From Nereida sp965655635 (GTDB taxonomy: Bacteria; Pseudomonadota; Alphaproteobacteria; Rhodobacterales; Rhodobacteraceae): a DNA stretch of 64,000 nucleotides. The stretch is from assembly GCF_965655635.1 (NCBI RefSeq), contig NZ_CBFHHE010000006.1, positions 36,892 through 100,891 on the forward strand, read 5' to 3'. A model generated the notes under the pieces. That model saw only the letters and a list, made by a program, of their open reading frames with translations, did not search any database and was not told where the DNA came from. Below are positions 1 through 9,026 of the stretch, piece after piece. Made by a program: the position numbers and the translations under genes. Every line of letters starts with the position of its first letter. Position 1 is the stretch's first letter.

Positions 1-1330
1 ATGCAATTGGGGTCCCTACGGCGACCGAGTGTGCAAAAGCTAGGTCAGTGGTGGCGGTGTCTTCGGCCAAGACGCTTTCATAAAGGGGCGATAAAAACAT
101 CGTTTCAGCGCGCGTAATTTGTGCTGGACCGGTTAGCGGCAAGTCCTTTAGAGGCTCACTATACAGGTCGGCCATTGCCGTTTGCACACCAGCCTTTCGC
201 GCCTCGACCCAAGCTGCAGGGAGTGCACGGCTGATGGCCGAAGGGTTTCTACCGGTCACCCAGATATCAAGGCGTTGCCATGTTTCGGCCAATTCCCAAA
301 CGCCCCCTGATGCGGACGGAATGTTGGCTGTCATCACATCGAGCAGTCGGTTTGATGACAAACTTCCCGCACGCGCAAGGCGGATGGCAGCGTCAATTTG
401 TGTTTTCCAGCCATTGTCTGGTGTCAGCGCTGTGGTGGCATAAGCAAGGGGAAGCATGGTGGTAGGCAGTGGCGTTCCAATCGCACGGCGCAAGGTAAAT
501 TCCAGCGGTGTAATTACGCGCGGTGGTGCCAGATCAATACTTTCTTCCGCAAGCTCTGGATCAAGAAACTGTGCTAAAAGGGCTGCTTTATCCGCTGGAA
601 TTTCTCCCAAGGCCTCGCCTGTTCTAAGCGTCAAAGCTGCCGCGTTCCAGTCCCCTGTTCGTGACAGGCAAAAGACACGGGTTGGTAGTGCTGCACGTAG
701 GGCTGCGTTTGCCATAAGCGCTGTGCATGCGGCATCCTCCGTACCCGTCAGCAGTGACAGATCAAACCAACGCGCAAACAGTTGTGGGGTCATCGCACCT
801 GCCTGATCGAGAAGTGCAAGACTGGTCTCTACGTCCCCCATTGCCAACAAAGCGTCGACGCGTGCGACTAAGATATCAGCCTCTGGGTCACGTGTAACTG
901 GCGTGTTTGCCTCCGCAATCAGCAGTCGGCGTAAAAGCTGCTGCATTGCAGGAATTGTGGGCGCGCCGATTGCTCTAAGTAAAGGCGCAAGAGTTTCAGG
1001 ATCGCTCGCTGTCCAAAGGGTATGGGGCAGGCCAGTAGCACTTGGCGGGCTGAGACCAACAGCACGTGTTTTTGGCGCACCAAGTGGCTCGACGGTGACG
1101 TTTGGTATTGTGATTTTCTCGGGTAAATTAACGCCAGGGCGAAGGGTCAAACTGCGCACAGTTGCATCAAGGTCGATCGGTGGTAGCGCACTTGCTGGAG
1201 GCACTGTTTGTGGGCCGCGTAGAGTCTCGCTAAGCCAATCAATCGTAGATAGCGGCTCTTCTTGCGCCGCTGCCATACAGGCCCATAGGCAGCACGCAAA
1301 ACCCGCTAGACCCACGTGCTTGGCTGGCAT
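1..1330 (-). CDS. Secreted hypothetical protein, C-terminus cut by the window edge
   Basis: The reverse strand stays open from the ATG at 1330 to base 2, giving 443 residues without a stop, so the gene continues beyond the window. The N-terminus (MPAKH, then a hydrophobic stretch ending ACMAAAQ) looks like a signal peptide cleaved near residue 22, so the protein is probably periplasmic. The rest is rich in Ala and Leu, with helical stretches suggesting a repeat or solenoid fold, but I recognise no catalytic motif. Its start overlaps the stop of the small membrane-protein gene upstream (TGATG), so the two are probably translated together. It is a conserved hypothetical at best, and I assign no function. 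Confidence 0.8.
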   Translation of the reverse strand, partial: MPAKHVGLAGFACCLWACMAAAQEEPLSTIDWLSETLRGPQTVPPASALPPIDLDATVRSLTLRPGVNLPEKITIPNVTVEPLGAPKTRAVGLSPPSATGLPHTLWTASDPETLAPLLRAIGAPTIPAMQQLLRRLLIAEANTPVTRDPEADILVARVDALLAMGDVETSLALLDQAGAMTPQLFARWFDLSLLTGTEDAACTALMANAALRAALPTRVFCLSRTGDWNAAALTLRTGEALGEIPADKAALLAQFLDPELAEESIDLAPPRVITPLEFTLRRAIGTPLPTTMLPLAYATTALTPDNGWKTQIDAAIRLARAGSLSSNRLLDVMTANIPSASGGVWELAETWQRLDIWVTGRNPSAISRALPAAWVEARKAGVQTAMADLYSEPLKDLPLTGPAQITRAETMFLSPLYESVLAEDTATTDLAFAHSVAVGTPIA

Positions 1331-1485
1331 CACTCAACACTCAAAGTGATGGGTTTTGTGACTGAAGTTTGAGGTGCCGCGAACGCATCAGGCATCACCA
1401 TCGGCCCAAGATACGCAAAGGCCACCAGCCCGATGATCGCCAAAACTGCGAGATACCCAATAAATTTAAAAAGTCGTCCTATCAT
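1330..1485 (-). CDS. Small single-pass membrane protein, 51 aa
   Basis: An ATG at 1485 opens a 51-codon frame preceded by a good ribosome-binding site (GGAAGG, about 8 bases upstream). It encodes a short basic N-terminus (MIGRLFKF), one hydrophobic helix at about residues 9-30 and a short polar tail. The stop codon overlaps the start of the downstream secreted-protein gene (TGATG), which supports real translation and a shared role at the membrane. The gene is divergent from aroK, and the roughly 225 bases between them must hold both promoters. Function is unknown. Confidence 0.65.
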   Translation of the reverse strand: MIGRLFKFIGYLAVLAIIGLVAFAYLGPMVMPDAFAAPQTSVTKPITLSVE

Positions 1486-1710
1486 AGCGTCGACCTTCCT
1501 TTTCTGCCTCGATTCCTCAGCTTAGCTACAGGTTTCCACGCTGTACTCAAGCTGATGCGGCGGTACATTGCCGTGATTTTGCCCCATAATTGAGCGAATT
1601 ATTGCAGTTGTATATGGTCTTTTTGCAAAACTCACGGCATTCACGCGGGGTGAGACGGAAAACGGCGGGCGGGCGCTTATCAAATAGGTAAGCTACAAGC
1701 GCTACAAACA

Positions 1711-2262
1711 ATGTTCGGGGTGACGTACACCATGGCGCAGAACCTTTCAAAAACGGTTGTGATGGTTGGCATGATGGGGGCTGGTAAAACGGCGATTGGT
1801 CGTGCATTGGCCCACTCTCTCGACGTGCCGTTTGTTGATAGTGATGCTGAGATTGAAGCCGCCGCCCGACGTACCATCGCAGAGATTTTCGAACGGGACG
1901 GCGAAGACTTTTTCCGCCAGCGCGAGACCGAGGTGATAGACCGTTTGCTGTCTGGCCCACCGTGTATTTTGAGTACTGGCGGTGGCGCTTTTTTGGCGCC
2001 TATCAATCGTGATCTAATTGCGAGCAAAGGCGTTTCCGTATGGCTTGACGTACCTCTTGATGTGCTTTGGGAGCGGGTCCGTCATAAAGATACTCGGCCG
2101 CTTTTACGGACTGAAAACCCACGCGCTACCCTGAATGCGCTTTTCGATGCGCGGGTAGCTCACTACCGCTGTGCTAACATTCAGGTGGAATGTGGGCAGG
2201 GAAGCATCGCTGAGACGACCACGGCCGTGCAACGCGCCTTATTTGCGTTTTTGAAGGACTAA
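1711..2262 (+). CDS. aroK: Shikimate kinase
   Basis: AroK phosphorylates shikimate to shikimate 3-phosphate with ATP, the fifth step of the chorismate pathway, in the cytosol. The P-loop GMMGAGKT lies at residues 20-27, followed by the shikimate-binding DSDAEIE and a GGGAF motif. The 183-residue length is normal for the family. The start is uncertain: the ATG at 1711 has no clear ribosome-binding site, and an in-frame ATG at 1732 (MAQNLSKT) has a weak GGGGTG upstream and would give a more typical N-terminus. aroB follows after 5 bases, so the two pathway genes form an operon. Confidence 0.95.
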   Translation: MFGVTYTMAQNLSKTVVMVGMMGAGKTAIGRALAHSLDVPFVDSDAEIEAAARRTIAEIFERDGEDFFRQRETEVIDRLLSGPPCILSTGGGAFLAPINRDLIASKGVSVWLDVPLDVLWERVRHKDTRPLLRTENPRATLNALFDARVAHYRCANIQVECGQGSIAETTTAVQRALFAFLKD

Positions 2263-2267
2263 TTTCG

Positions 2268-3404
2268 ATGACAAAAACCTCTCCCAATGGTGGCGCAACT
2301 CAGGCGACGGTTCACGTTCCGCTTGATACCAGAGCTTATGACGTGCAGATTGGCACTGGTCTAATCGCATCAGCCGGAGCGCAAATTTTACCTTTGCTGC
2401 GGCGGCCAAAAGTTGCTGTGGTCACCGATGAAAACGTGGCCTCGCTGCACTTGGATGCACTGCGCGCGGGTCTTGCTGCAGATGGTGTCGAAATGACATC
2501 ACTTAAACTACCTGCAGGTGAGAGTACAAAAAGTTGGCCACATTTAAGCAAAACTGTTGAGTGGCTTTTGGACCAAAAAGTTGAACGCGGTGACGTCGTT
2601 GTTGCTTTTGGCGGCGGCGTGATTGGTGACTTGGTAGGCTTTGCCGCTGCGATTTTACGGCGCGGTGTTCGGTTTGTGCAGATCCCAACGTCACTTTTGG
2701 CGCAGGTCGACAGCTCCGTTGGTGGTAAAACAGGCATTAACGCGCCCCATGGTAAAAATCTGATTGGCGCATTTCATCAACCGAGTTTGGTACTGGCCGA
2801 TGTGGACGTACTTGCAACATTACAAACCCGTGATTTTTTGGCAGGTTACGGTGAAGTTGTGAAATATGGGCTTCTGGGGAGTGCCGCGTTTTTTGAATGG
2901 CTTGAAGAAAATGCACCGGCAATGGCTGCAGGAGATGTTGATTTACGCATTGAGGCCGTTCGCCGCTCTGTTCAGATGAAAGCTGATATTGTGGTGCGGG
3001 ACGAGACAGAGCAGGGGGATCGTGCTCTGCTAAACCTTGGGCACACGTTTTGCCATGCGCTTGAAACCGCGACAGATTATGCGTCTAGTCGCCTTTTGCA
3101 CGGTGAAGGTGTCGCGATTGGCTGCGCGTTGGCTTTTGAGGCTTCAATGCGGTTGGGGCTGTGCGCTCAAGAAGCGCCAAGCCGTGTGCGCGCTCATTTG
3201 CGGGCAATGGGCATGAAAGTCGATCTGCGTGATATAGATGGGGAACTTCCGTCAACTGACGCTCTCATTGAACTGATGTCACAAGACAAAAAGGTCATCG
3301 ATGGACAGTTACGGTTTATTATGGCGCGGGGTATCGGCGACGCGTTTGTTACGACTGACGTGCCTGTGGATGTGGTGCGGGGTGTTCTTGAGGATGCCCG
3401 ATAA
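2268..3404 (+). CDS. aroB: 3-dehydroquinate synthase
   Basis: AroB converts DAHP to 3-dehydroquinate using NAD+ and a divalent metal, the second step of the shikimate pathway. The 378-residue protein carries the dinucleotide-binding GGGVIGDLVGF, the metal-ligand motif GYGEVVKYG, and the histidine motifs NLGHTFCHALE and HGEG, all intact. It lies directly downstream of aroK, a pairing common in proteobacteria, so early and middle aromatic-synthesis enzymes are made together. A hairpin after its stop probably ends the transcript. Confidence 0.97.
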   Translation: MTKTSPNGGATQATVHVPLDTRAYDVQIGTGLIASAGAQILPLLRRPKVAVVTDENVASLHLDALRAGLAADGVEMTSLKLPAGESTKSWPHLSKTVEWLLDQKVERGDVVVAFGGGVIGDLVGFAAAILRRGVRFVQIPTSLLAQVDSSVGGKTGINAPHGKNLIGAFHQPSLVLADVDVLATLQTRDFLAGYGEVVKYGLLGSAAFFEWLEENAPAMAAGDVDLRIEAVRRSVQMKADIVVRDETEQGDRALLNLGHTFCHALETATDYASSRLLHGEGVAIGCALAFEASMRLGLCAQEAPSRVRAHLRAMGMKVDLRDIDGELPSTDALIELMSQDKKVIDGQLRFIMARGIGDAFVTTDVPVDVVRGVLEDAR

Positions 3405-3423
3405 GTAAAGTGGTCTAATAAAG

Positions 3424-3449
3424 AAGGCGCCCAAATTACTGAGCGCCTT
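3424..3449. terminator. Bidirectional terminator between aroB and ssb
   Basis: AAGGCGC (3424-3430) pairs with GCGCCTT (3443-3449) around a 12-base loop. It lies between the convergent ends of aroB and ssb. The T-rich side is better on the minus strand (CTTCTTTATTA), but both genes could end here. Confidence 0.7.
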
Positions 3450-3477
3450 ACATGAATTTTAATCTACAAACATTTGA

Positions 3478-3993
3478 TTAGAATGGAATTTCATCATCTA
3501 GATCATTTGAGGGGCTAGGTGCACCGCCACCCATTCCGCCGCCGTATGATGGACCGCTATCGTATCCACCACCGCTGCGATCGTCGGCCATATAATCGCC
3601 GCCACCTCCGCCGCCCATGCTGCCACCGCCGTTGTTGTCACCGCGTCCGTCAAGCATTGTCAGGGTGCTTGTATAAGGACGAAGAACTACTTCTGTGGAA
3701 TACTTGTCTTGGCCGCTTTGATCCTGCCATTTGCGTGTTTCAAGCTGACCCTCAAGGTATACTTTTGATCCTTTGCGCAGATATTGCTCGGCTACTTTTG
3801 CCAGCGGCTCGCTGAAGATCGCTACTGAGTGCCATTCGGTGCGTTCTTTGCGCTCACCTGTGTTGCGGTCTTTCCATGTTTCAGAAGTCGCAATCCGCAA
3901 GTTGCAGACCTTGCCGCCGTTCTGAAACGTGCGTACTTCGGGGTCGCGCCCCAAGTTGCCAATCAGAATGACCTTGTTCACTGATCCTGCCAT
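3478..3993 (-). CDS. ssb: Single-stranded DNA-binding protein
   Basis: SSB coats single-stranded DNA during replication, repair and recombination and recruits partners through its acidic tail. The N-terminal OB fold begins MAGSVNKVILIGNLG and contains RDPEVR and the EWHSVAIF strand. A glycine-rich linker follows, and the protein ends DDEIPF, the canonical partner-binding tail. I chose the ATG at 3993 (171 aa) because it has AAGGA at good spacing and gives the usual N-terminus; the frame is open further upstream. The gene is divergent from the lytic transglycosylase. No LexA-type repeat was seen upstream. Confidence 0.97.
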   Translation of the reverse strand: MAGSVNKVILIGNLGRDPEVRTFQNGGKVCNLRIATSETWKDRNTGERKERTEWHSVAIFSEPLAKVAEQYLRKGSKVYLEGQLETRKWQDQSGQDKYSTEVVLRPYTSTLTMLDGRGDNNGGGSMGGGGGGDYMADDRSGGGYDSGPSYGGGMGGGAPSPSNDLDDEIPF

Positions 3994-4166
3994 GTCGATG
4001 TCCTTATTGATTCCTGCATTTCGCGCCACTTTAGGCTTTATCGCGGGCTTCAGAAACACCCAATTGGGTGCCCCTGTGGTTCCCATTTGGGCTGTGGGTG
4101 GTCATCATATCTAAATTAACTATATTTAATGTCAGTCGAACCGACGCGGATGGCCACAGCATCATC

Positions 4167-4766
4167 ATGAGTTTATTGAAGGCATCTTTGTTAAGTACTT
4201 TGTTTATTGCCAGCTCTGCATTGGCAAGTACGGCGTCTGATAAAGGTTTTTCGTCTAAATCACGTGCTTCACTTTTTGCTTCGCAGACGGATGTTCTGGA
4301 TGGGCGGTCATCGAAACAATACGCTAACTCAGTCAGGCTACAGCCCAAATCAGCCAGTATTCCAGCGCGGACAGCACGTGATTTGCGTTATTTCGGAACT
4401 TATGACGGTCCGTATTTGAAGCTTGCCAAGGCAGCTGCGCGCAAGCATCGGATCCCAGAGGGGCTATTTTTGCGGCTTATTCAGCAGGAATCTGCTTGGA
4501 ACAGCAAGGCGCGGTCGAGCAAAGGTGCAATTGGTCTGGCTCAACTCATGCCTGCAACGGCGCGCGATTTGCGGGTTGATCCAAAGGACCCAAAACAAAA
4601 CCTTGAAGGTGGTGCGCGCTATCTCGCAGAGCAGTACCGCGCGTTTCGGTCGTGGCGTCTGGCGCTTGCGGCTTACAACGCAGGGCCGGGTGCCGTGCGC
4701 AAACATGGCGGCGTGCCTCCCTTTCGTGAAACACAAAACTACGTTCGTAAAATCTACGGAAGTTAA
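4167..4766 (+). CDS. Lytic transglycosylase, SLT domain, secreted
   Basis: This 199-residue protein should cleave the glycan strands of peptidoglycan to 1,6-anhydro products in the periplasm. It has a signal peptide (MSLLKASLLSTLFIASSALAS) and then a C-terminal SLT domain with the catalytic glutamate in the QQESAWN motif, followed by GLAQLMPATA and AAYNAGPGAV, all intact. The ATG at 4167 was chosen because it begins the signal peptide; the frame is open upstream, and the ribosome-binding site is weak. Its stop overlaps that of the convergent AraC gene by 4 bases. It resembles small MltC/Slt-like enzymes, and I give no specific gene name. Confidence 0.9.
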   Translation: MSLLKASLLSTLFIASSALASTASDKGFSSKSRASLFASQTDVLDGRSSKQYANSVRLQPKSASIPARTARDLRYFGTYDGPYLKLAKAAARKHRIPEGLFLRLIQQESAWNSKARSSKGAIGLAQLMPATARDLRVDPKDPKQNLEGGARYLAEQYRAFRSWRLALAAYNAGPGAVRKHGGVPPFRETQNYVRKIYGS

Positions 4767-5710
4767 CCACGTTGGTGTATGGGCTTTGGCAATGCGCGGC
4801 CAAATTTCACAGTTAATGCCGGGCCTGTCGCGGCAGAGCGTGGCGGTTTGGGTGCAGCGCGTGTTTGAGCGCGAAAACTTGTTGGGTTTTGACCCGTTTG
4901 TTGTGGGAAAACGCGTGTGAAGTAAGCCGCGCTTTCAAAGCCCACGCGTCCTGCGGCCTCTTGTATGCTGATGTTTGTGTCAGCAAACAAACGGTGCGCT
5001 TCGTATAGTTTTGTTAGTTGCAAAAGGCGCGTTGCGGGGACACCGAATTCTGAATTGCAAACGCGAGATAGATGTGTGGCGGTCACACCAAGGGCCTTGG
5101 CATAATTACTGACCGTGTCCGATGTGCAAAATTTGTCTGCGAGCTGCGTAGTGAAACCTGCCAACAGTGTTGCGGCGGCGGTCGGCTTTACTTGGTCGTT
5201 TGGCATTTTGTTGCGCACCAACCAAACGCCAAGTAACGCTGCTTGGGCCGCTAATGCAGCTTCGTTGGCGGCGTATAAGGTTTGATCCAAGACGTACTTT
5301 GTTGGCCGCTCAACTTCATTCACAAGATTATCCCACAAGCCGTTTAGCACTGATTGTAGTTTGACGTCCGAGACGCGGACATATGCACTGAGAGTTGCCA
5401 GGTTTGCCTCAACGGCACTTGGCAGGGCCATGATTGAGCCGAATGTGGCGGCGCCAAGATCGAGAGCAATGAGGGTGTTTGCAGGCACGAATGCCATAGC
5501 CGCGCCTGAAATTAGGCGTTTACGCCCTCCGATCATGAATGACCCTGCACCTTTCGTGATCCGAATGAATTGCGGCCAAGGAACTGAGTGAGGAAGTGAC
5601 AACCGCCATTGTCCGCCCTGCGTAATCTGGGCAAACGTCCGTGGCCCTACGTGAAATGCAGGTGTCATGGCGGGGTCGGGGACGGTCTGTGCGAGGGATG
5701 TCAGTGACAT
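4763..5710 (-). CDS. AraC-family transcriptional regulator
   Basis: The protein has 315 residues. The N-terminal two thirds look like a cupin-type sensor, and the C-terminal part is an AraC DNA-binding domain with two helix-turn-helix units: SNYAKALGVTATHLSRVC, and IQEAAGRVGFESAAYFTRVF followed by GQNPTSFR. The ligand and targets cannot be told from the sequence. I chose the ATG at 5710 over a TTG two codons upstream; neither has a strong ribosome-binding site. A Pro/Ala-rich tail of about 35 residues follows the second HTH. The gene stands alone, convergent with the lytic transglycosylase. Confidence 0.85.
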   Translation of the reverse strand: MSLTSLAQTVPDPAMTPAFHVGPRTFAQITQGGQWRLSLPHSVPWPQFIRITKGAGSFMIGGRKRLISGAAMAFVPANTLIALDLGAATFGSIMALPSAVEANLATLSAYVRVSDVKLQSVLNGLWDNLVNEVERPTKYVLDQTLYAANEAALAAQAALLGVWLVRNKMPNDQVKPTAAATLLAGFTTQLADKFCTSDTVSNYAKALGVTATHLSRVCNSEFGVPATRLLQLTKLYEAHRLFADTNISIQEAAGRVGFESAAYFTRVFPQQTGQNPTSFRAQTRAAPKPPRSAATGPALTVKFGRALPKPIHQRG

Positions 5711-5825
5711 AAACAACCGAGAACTAAAAACTAACTACACTGCTACGATGTTCGAAAACTATATTTCTAGCAAGGCTTTTGATCCAATAATAATCAACAG
5801 TCGTTCGATTTGTGACTATCCCACC

Positions 5826-6704
5826 TTAACCAGTAGGGTCGAGCGGTATCCATTTCCCCATACGTGCGCGAAACCAAGTCCGCTGACGTTTTGCGTATTG
5901 CCGCGAAGCGGTAACCGCCAACGTGCGCGCTTCCTCTAAGCTTAACCCACCTTGCAAATGGCCTATTAACTCCGGTGCACCGATGGCTCTGGCGGACTGA
6001 TCGGCGGGGTTCCAAGTGGCGAGATTTCGCTGTGCCTCGTCCAGTGCCCCTTGCGCAAGCATGATGTCAAAACGCCGTTCAATCCGTTCGTTGACCCAGT
6101 CTTTTGGGACATCGATCAACATTGGATGGCAGTTGGTCAGCGGAACAATCGGCGGTGGGGTGCTGTCTTGCCAGTCGCTTAGTGGGCGGCCTGTGCTTTG
6201 AGCAACTTCCCACGCTCGCGTCACGCGCATCGGGTTCGCAGGATCAATGCGGCTTCTGGTTCTATCGTCGAGTTCAGCCAAAAGCGCGTCAATCCCATCA
6301 GTTTCAAGGCGTTCATTCGCAAGCGCACGAACTGCCGGTGGTGTCGGTGGAATTTCGGCCAAGCCTTCTGTCAGCGCGCGAAAGTTTAAACCGGTGCCGC
6401 CGACAATTATCAGACGTTCATCCCCCATCAACGCCTTCACATCACGTAGCCATTTACCCACCGAATACGTGCCATTCCCCGCTACATGCCCATATAGAGC
6501 GTGCGATGTTTGTGCCTCATCCTTAACGCTGGGGCGGGCGGTTAACACACGCCAGTTTTCGAACACTTGTAGTGCATCTGCGTTAACAATGATCCCGCCT
6601 TTTTGCGCCGCAATTTCCATTGCTAAGGCGGACTTTCCAGATGCTGTTGCCCCTGCGATCAAAACAGGCAGTTCCGTTGAAAGTGTCTTGATCGTGTCAA
6701 ACAT
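5826..6704 (-). CDS. miaA: tRNA dimethylallyltransferase
   Basis: MiaA adds a dimethylallyl group to N6 of A37 in tRNAs that read U-starting codons. The 292-residue protein has the P-loop GATASGKSALA near residues 18-28, then NADALQVF (the position of the usual DSMQVY motif), VGGTGLNFRAL, and the C-terminal RQYAKRQRTWFR, which matches the family tRNA-binding signature. The DALQ variant is one I associate with Rhodobacterales. The gene is divergent from pyrH, with about 90 bases between the starts. Confidence 0.96.
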   Translation of the reverse strand: MFDTIKTLSTELPVLIAGATASGKSALAMEIAAQKGGIIVNADALQVFENWRVLTARPSVKDEAQTSHALYGHVAGNGTYSVGKWLRDVKALMGDERLIIVGGTGLNFRALTEGLAEIPPTPPAVRALANERLETDGIDALLAELDDRTRSRIDPANPMRVTRAWEVAQSTGRPLSDWQDSTPPPIVPLTNCHPMLIDVPKDWVNERIERRFDIMLAQGALDEAQRNLATWNPADQSARAIGAPELIGHLQGGLSLEEARTLAVTASRQYAKRQRTWFRARMGKWIPLDPTG

Positions 6705-6795
6705 GAAAATGCGCGCCTTTTGGTCATTGAACCGGCGGGCGGTTTACTCCATTTTGGCGCAAAGACAAAGTGCAAGCGATCGCGGGAGAAAGCAC

Positions 6796-7515
6796 ATGGC
6801 CGATGGAACCACGTTTAAGCGGGTTATGCTAAAAATCTCAGGCGAGGCGCTGATGGGCGACCAGGGATTTGGGCTGCATCCGCCGACGGTGGAGCGTATC
6901 GCTCGCGAGGTGCAGACCGTTCATGAGATGGGCGTCGAGATTTGCATGGTGATCGGTGGGGGCAATATTTTTCGCGGTCTACAAGGCTCTGCCCAAGGGA
7001 TGGAGCGGACAACGGCCGACTATATGGGGATGCTGGCGACTGTAATGAATGCTCTTGCGATGCAATCTGCTCTTGAGGGGCACGGCATCCATACTCGGGT
7101 TATTTCGGCGATCACGATGAACGAAGTGGCGGAGCCTTACATCCGCCGCCGCGCCGTTCGCCACCTCGAGAAAAAGCGCGTTTGTATTTTTGCAGCCGGC
7201 ACGGGCAACCCCTATTTCACAACAGATACGGCTGCGACTTTGCGCGCAAACGAGATGTCTTGCGAGGCGATCTTTAAGGGCACCAAAGTTGATGGCGTCT
7301 ATGACAAAGATCCCGCAAAACACGATGATGCAGTGCGCTACGACAATGTCACATATGATGATGTTCTCGCCAAACGCCTGAATGTTATGGACGCCAGTGC
7401 GATTGCTTTGGCGCGCGACAACAGCCTGCCCATTATTGTCTTCAGCCTTGATGAACCCGGTGGCTTCCGCGGCATTCTGGCGGGTGAGGGGACTTATACG
7501 CGGGTCCATCAATAA
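6796..7515 (+). CDS. pyrH: UMP kinase
   Basis: PyrH phosphorylates UMP to UDP, feeding pyrimidine nucleotides into RNA, CTP and UDP-sugar synthesis. The 239-residue protein starts MADGTTFKRVMLKISGEAL and carries GGGNIFRG and the C-terminal FKGTKVDGVYDKDP motif of the hexameric bacterial enzyme. The ATG at 6796 is preceded by GGAGAA at good spacing; the frame is open well upstream but that part is antisense to miaA. pyrH followed by frr, uppS, cdsA and dxr is the classic proteobacterial order. Confidence 0.97.
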   Translation: MADGTTFKRVMLKISGEALMGDQGFGLHPPTVERIAREVQTVHEMGVEICMVIGGGNIFRGLQGSAQGMERTTADYMGMLATVMNALAMQSALEGHGIHTRVISAITMNEVAEPYIRRRAVRHLEKKRVCIFAAGTGNPYFTTDTAATLRANEMSCEAIFKGTKVDGVYDKDPAKHDDAVRYDNVTYDDVLAKRLNVMDASAIALARDNSLPIIVFSLDEPGGFRGILAGEGTYTRVHQ

Positions 7516-7641
7516 CGTCTCACTGGGACTAATTGCGCGCTGGATCGTGACGCGCTGCAGGCGCCTTAATCACAACACTGGATTGCAATGCCCTTCCAAG
7601 GTATAGCTTAGAAAACAAACCGTTAATAAACGAGCAAACAC

Positions 7642-8205
7642 ATGTCCGACGATTTTCTTCTTGATACTGATGACCTTGAGCGCCGGATGGACGGTGCAAT
7701 CGCAAATTTGCGGGTTGAATTTGCATCTTTGCGCACGGGCCGTGCCTCTGGCTCAATGCTTGAGCCGGTCATGGTAGACGCCTACGGCTCCATGACGCCG
7801 ATTAACCAAGTGGGAACGGTCAATGTGCCCGAGCCGCGCATGGTTACGATTAACGTTTGGGACAAAGGCCTTGTAGGTAAAGTCGAAAAGGCGATCCGTG
7901 AAAGTGGCCTTGGGATCAACCCTCAGCTGAACGGCACGATCATCATGCTGCCGATCCCCGAGCTGAACGAAGAGCGACGCCGCGAGCTTACCAAAGTTGC
8001 GGGCTCTTACGCCGAGAACGCCCGTGTCAGTGTACGCAACATTCGACGTGACGGTATGGACCAAATCAAAAAGGCCAAGAACGACGGCATGTCTGAAGAT
8101 GATCAAAAGCTTTGGGAATCCGAGGTGCAGGAAATGACCGATAAGTTTATCAAGGCGGTCGATGAAGCGCTTGAAGTAAAACAAGCAGAGATCATGCAAG
8201 TTTAG
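7642..8205 (+). CDS. frr: Ribosome recycling factor
   Basis: RRF works with EF-G to split the post-termination ribosome complex. The 187-residue protein has the two-domain RRF layout: a helical N-terminus (DLERRMDGAIANLRVEFASLRTGRAS), the central LTKVAGSYAENARVSVRNIRRDG region, and a C-terminal helix ending VKQAEIMQV. It lies 126 bases downstream of pyrH and 50 upstream of uppS. Its ribosome-binding site is weak. Nothing in it looks unusual. Confidence 0.97.
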   Translation: MSDDFLLDTDDLERRMDGAIANLRVEFASLRTGRASGSMLEPVMVDAYGSMTPINQVGTVNVPEPRMVTINVWDKGLVGKVEKAIRESGLGINPQLNGTIIMLPIPELNEERRRELTKVAGSYAENARVSVRNIRRDGMDQIKKAKNDGMSEDDQKLWESEVQEMTDKFIKAVDEALEVKQAEIMQV

Positions 8206-8255
8206 TATTATCAATGGGTTGCGCTACGTAGCGAATATCTGAGGAGATTTCAGGG

Positions 8256-9020
8256 ATGTCTGAAAACGCACAACAAGGGCCCAAGCACGTTGCCGTCATT
8301 ATGGACGGTAACGGTAGATGGGCGACCATGCGTGGTCGTCCGCGGCTTTTTGGTCATCATGCAGGCGCAAAACGGGTCAAGGAAATTGTGCGGGCATGTC
8401 CAGATGTTGGCGTGAAATACCTTACCATTTTTGCGTTCTCCACGGAGAATTGGAAGCGTACGCAGACTGAAGTTTCGGGGCTGATGAAGCTTTTTCGGCG
8501 CTATATTTTGCGCGAAGCGAATGATTTGTTAGCAGAAGGTGTCCGTGTTCGCTTTATCGGTGATCGAGCACGTCTTGACACAAAACTTGTAAAGATGATG
8601 GATCAGCTTGAGCTGTTAACAAGCGCCAACAGCAAAGTGCACCTCACGATTGCGTTGAACTATGGTGGTCGCGATGAGGTTGCACGCGCGACGAAGCGGC
8701 TGGCTGCAGATGTGCAGGCTGGTGCTTTGCTGCCCGGTGATGTGGATGAAGAAACGCTGCCGCGCTACCTTGATACACGTTTCTTGCCGGACCCTGATCT
8801 TGTGATCCGCACAAGTGGTGAAGCCCGCATTTCTAATTTTCTGTTGTGGCAGTCCGCATACTCGGAATACGAATTTATCGATACCTTGTGGCCGGACTTC
8901 ACCAAAAATATCTTTGCGGATGTGGTGGCCTCGTATGGTGGCCGGTCTCGCCGATTTGGCGGTGTTTCGGAACCAAATAAGGCATCAACACCCCTGACCA
9001 AAGCCCTAACCGAGACCTAG
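8256..9020 (+). CDS. uppS: Undecaprenyl diphosphate synthase
   Basis: UppS condenses isopentenyl diphosphate with farnesyl diphosphate to make the C55 carrier used for peptidoglycan and polysaccharide synthesis. The 254-residue protein shows the cis-prenyltransferase motifs: HVAVIMDGNGRWA with the catalytic Asp, HHAGAKRVKEIV, FSTENWKR, and the C-terminal RTSGEARISNFLLWQSAYSE. A GAGGAG ribosome-binding site precedes the start. cdsA follows after 6 bases. Confidence 0.97.
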   Translation: MSENAQQGPKHVAVIMDGNGRWATMRGRPRLFGHHAGAKRVKEIVRACPDVGVKYLTIFAFSTENWKRTQTEVSGLMKLFRRYILREANDLLAEGVRVRFIGDRARLDTKLVKMMDQLELLTSANSKVHLTIALNYGGRDEVARATKRLAADVQAGALLPGDVDEETLPRYLDTRFLPDPDLVIRTSGEARISNFLLWQSAYSEYEFIDTLWPDFTKNIFADVVASYGGRSRRFGGVSEPNKASTPLTKALTET

Positions 9021-9026
9021 CCTGCA

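Noticed and set aside
234..1349. Plus-strand open frames of 61-148 residues
   Set aside because: They lie opposite the long minus-strand secreted-protein frame and show no family motifs or ribosome-binding sites.
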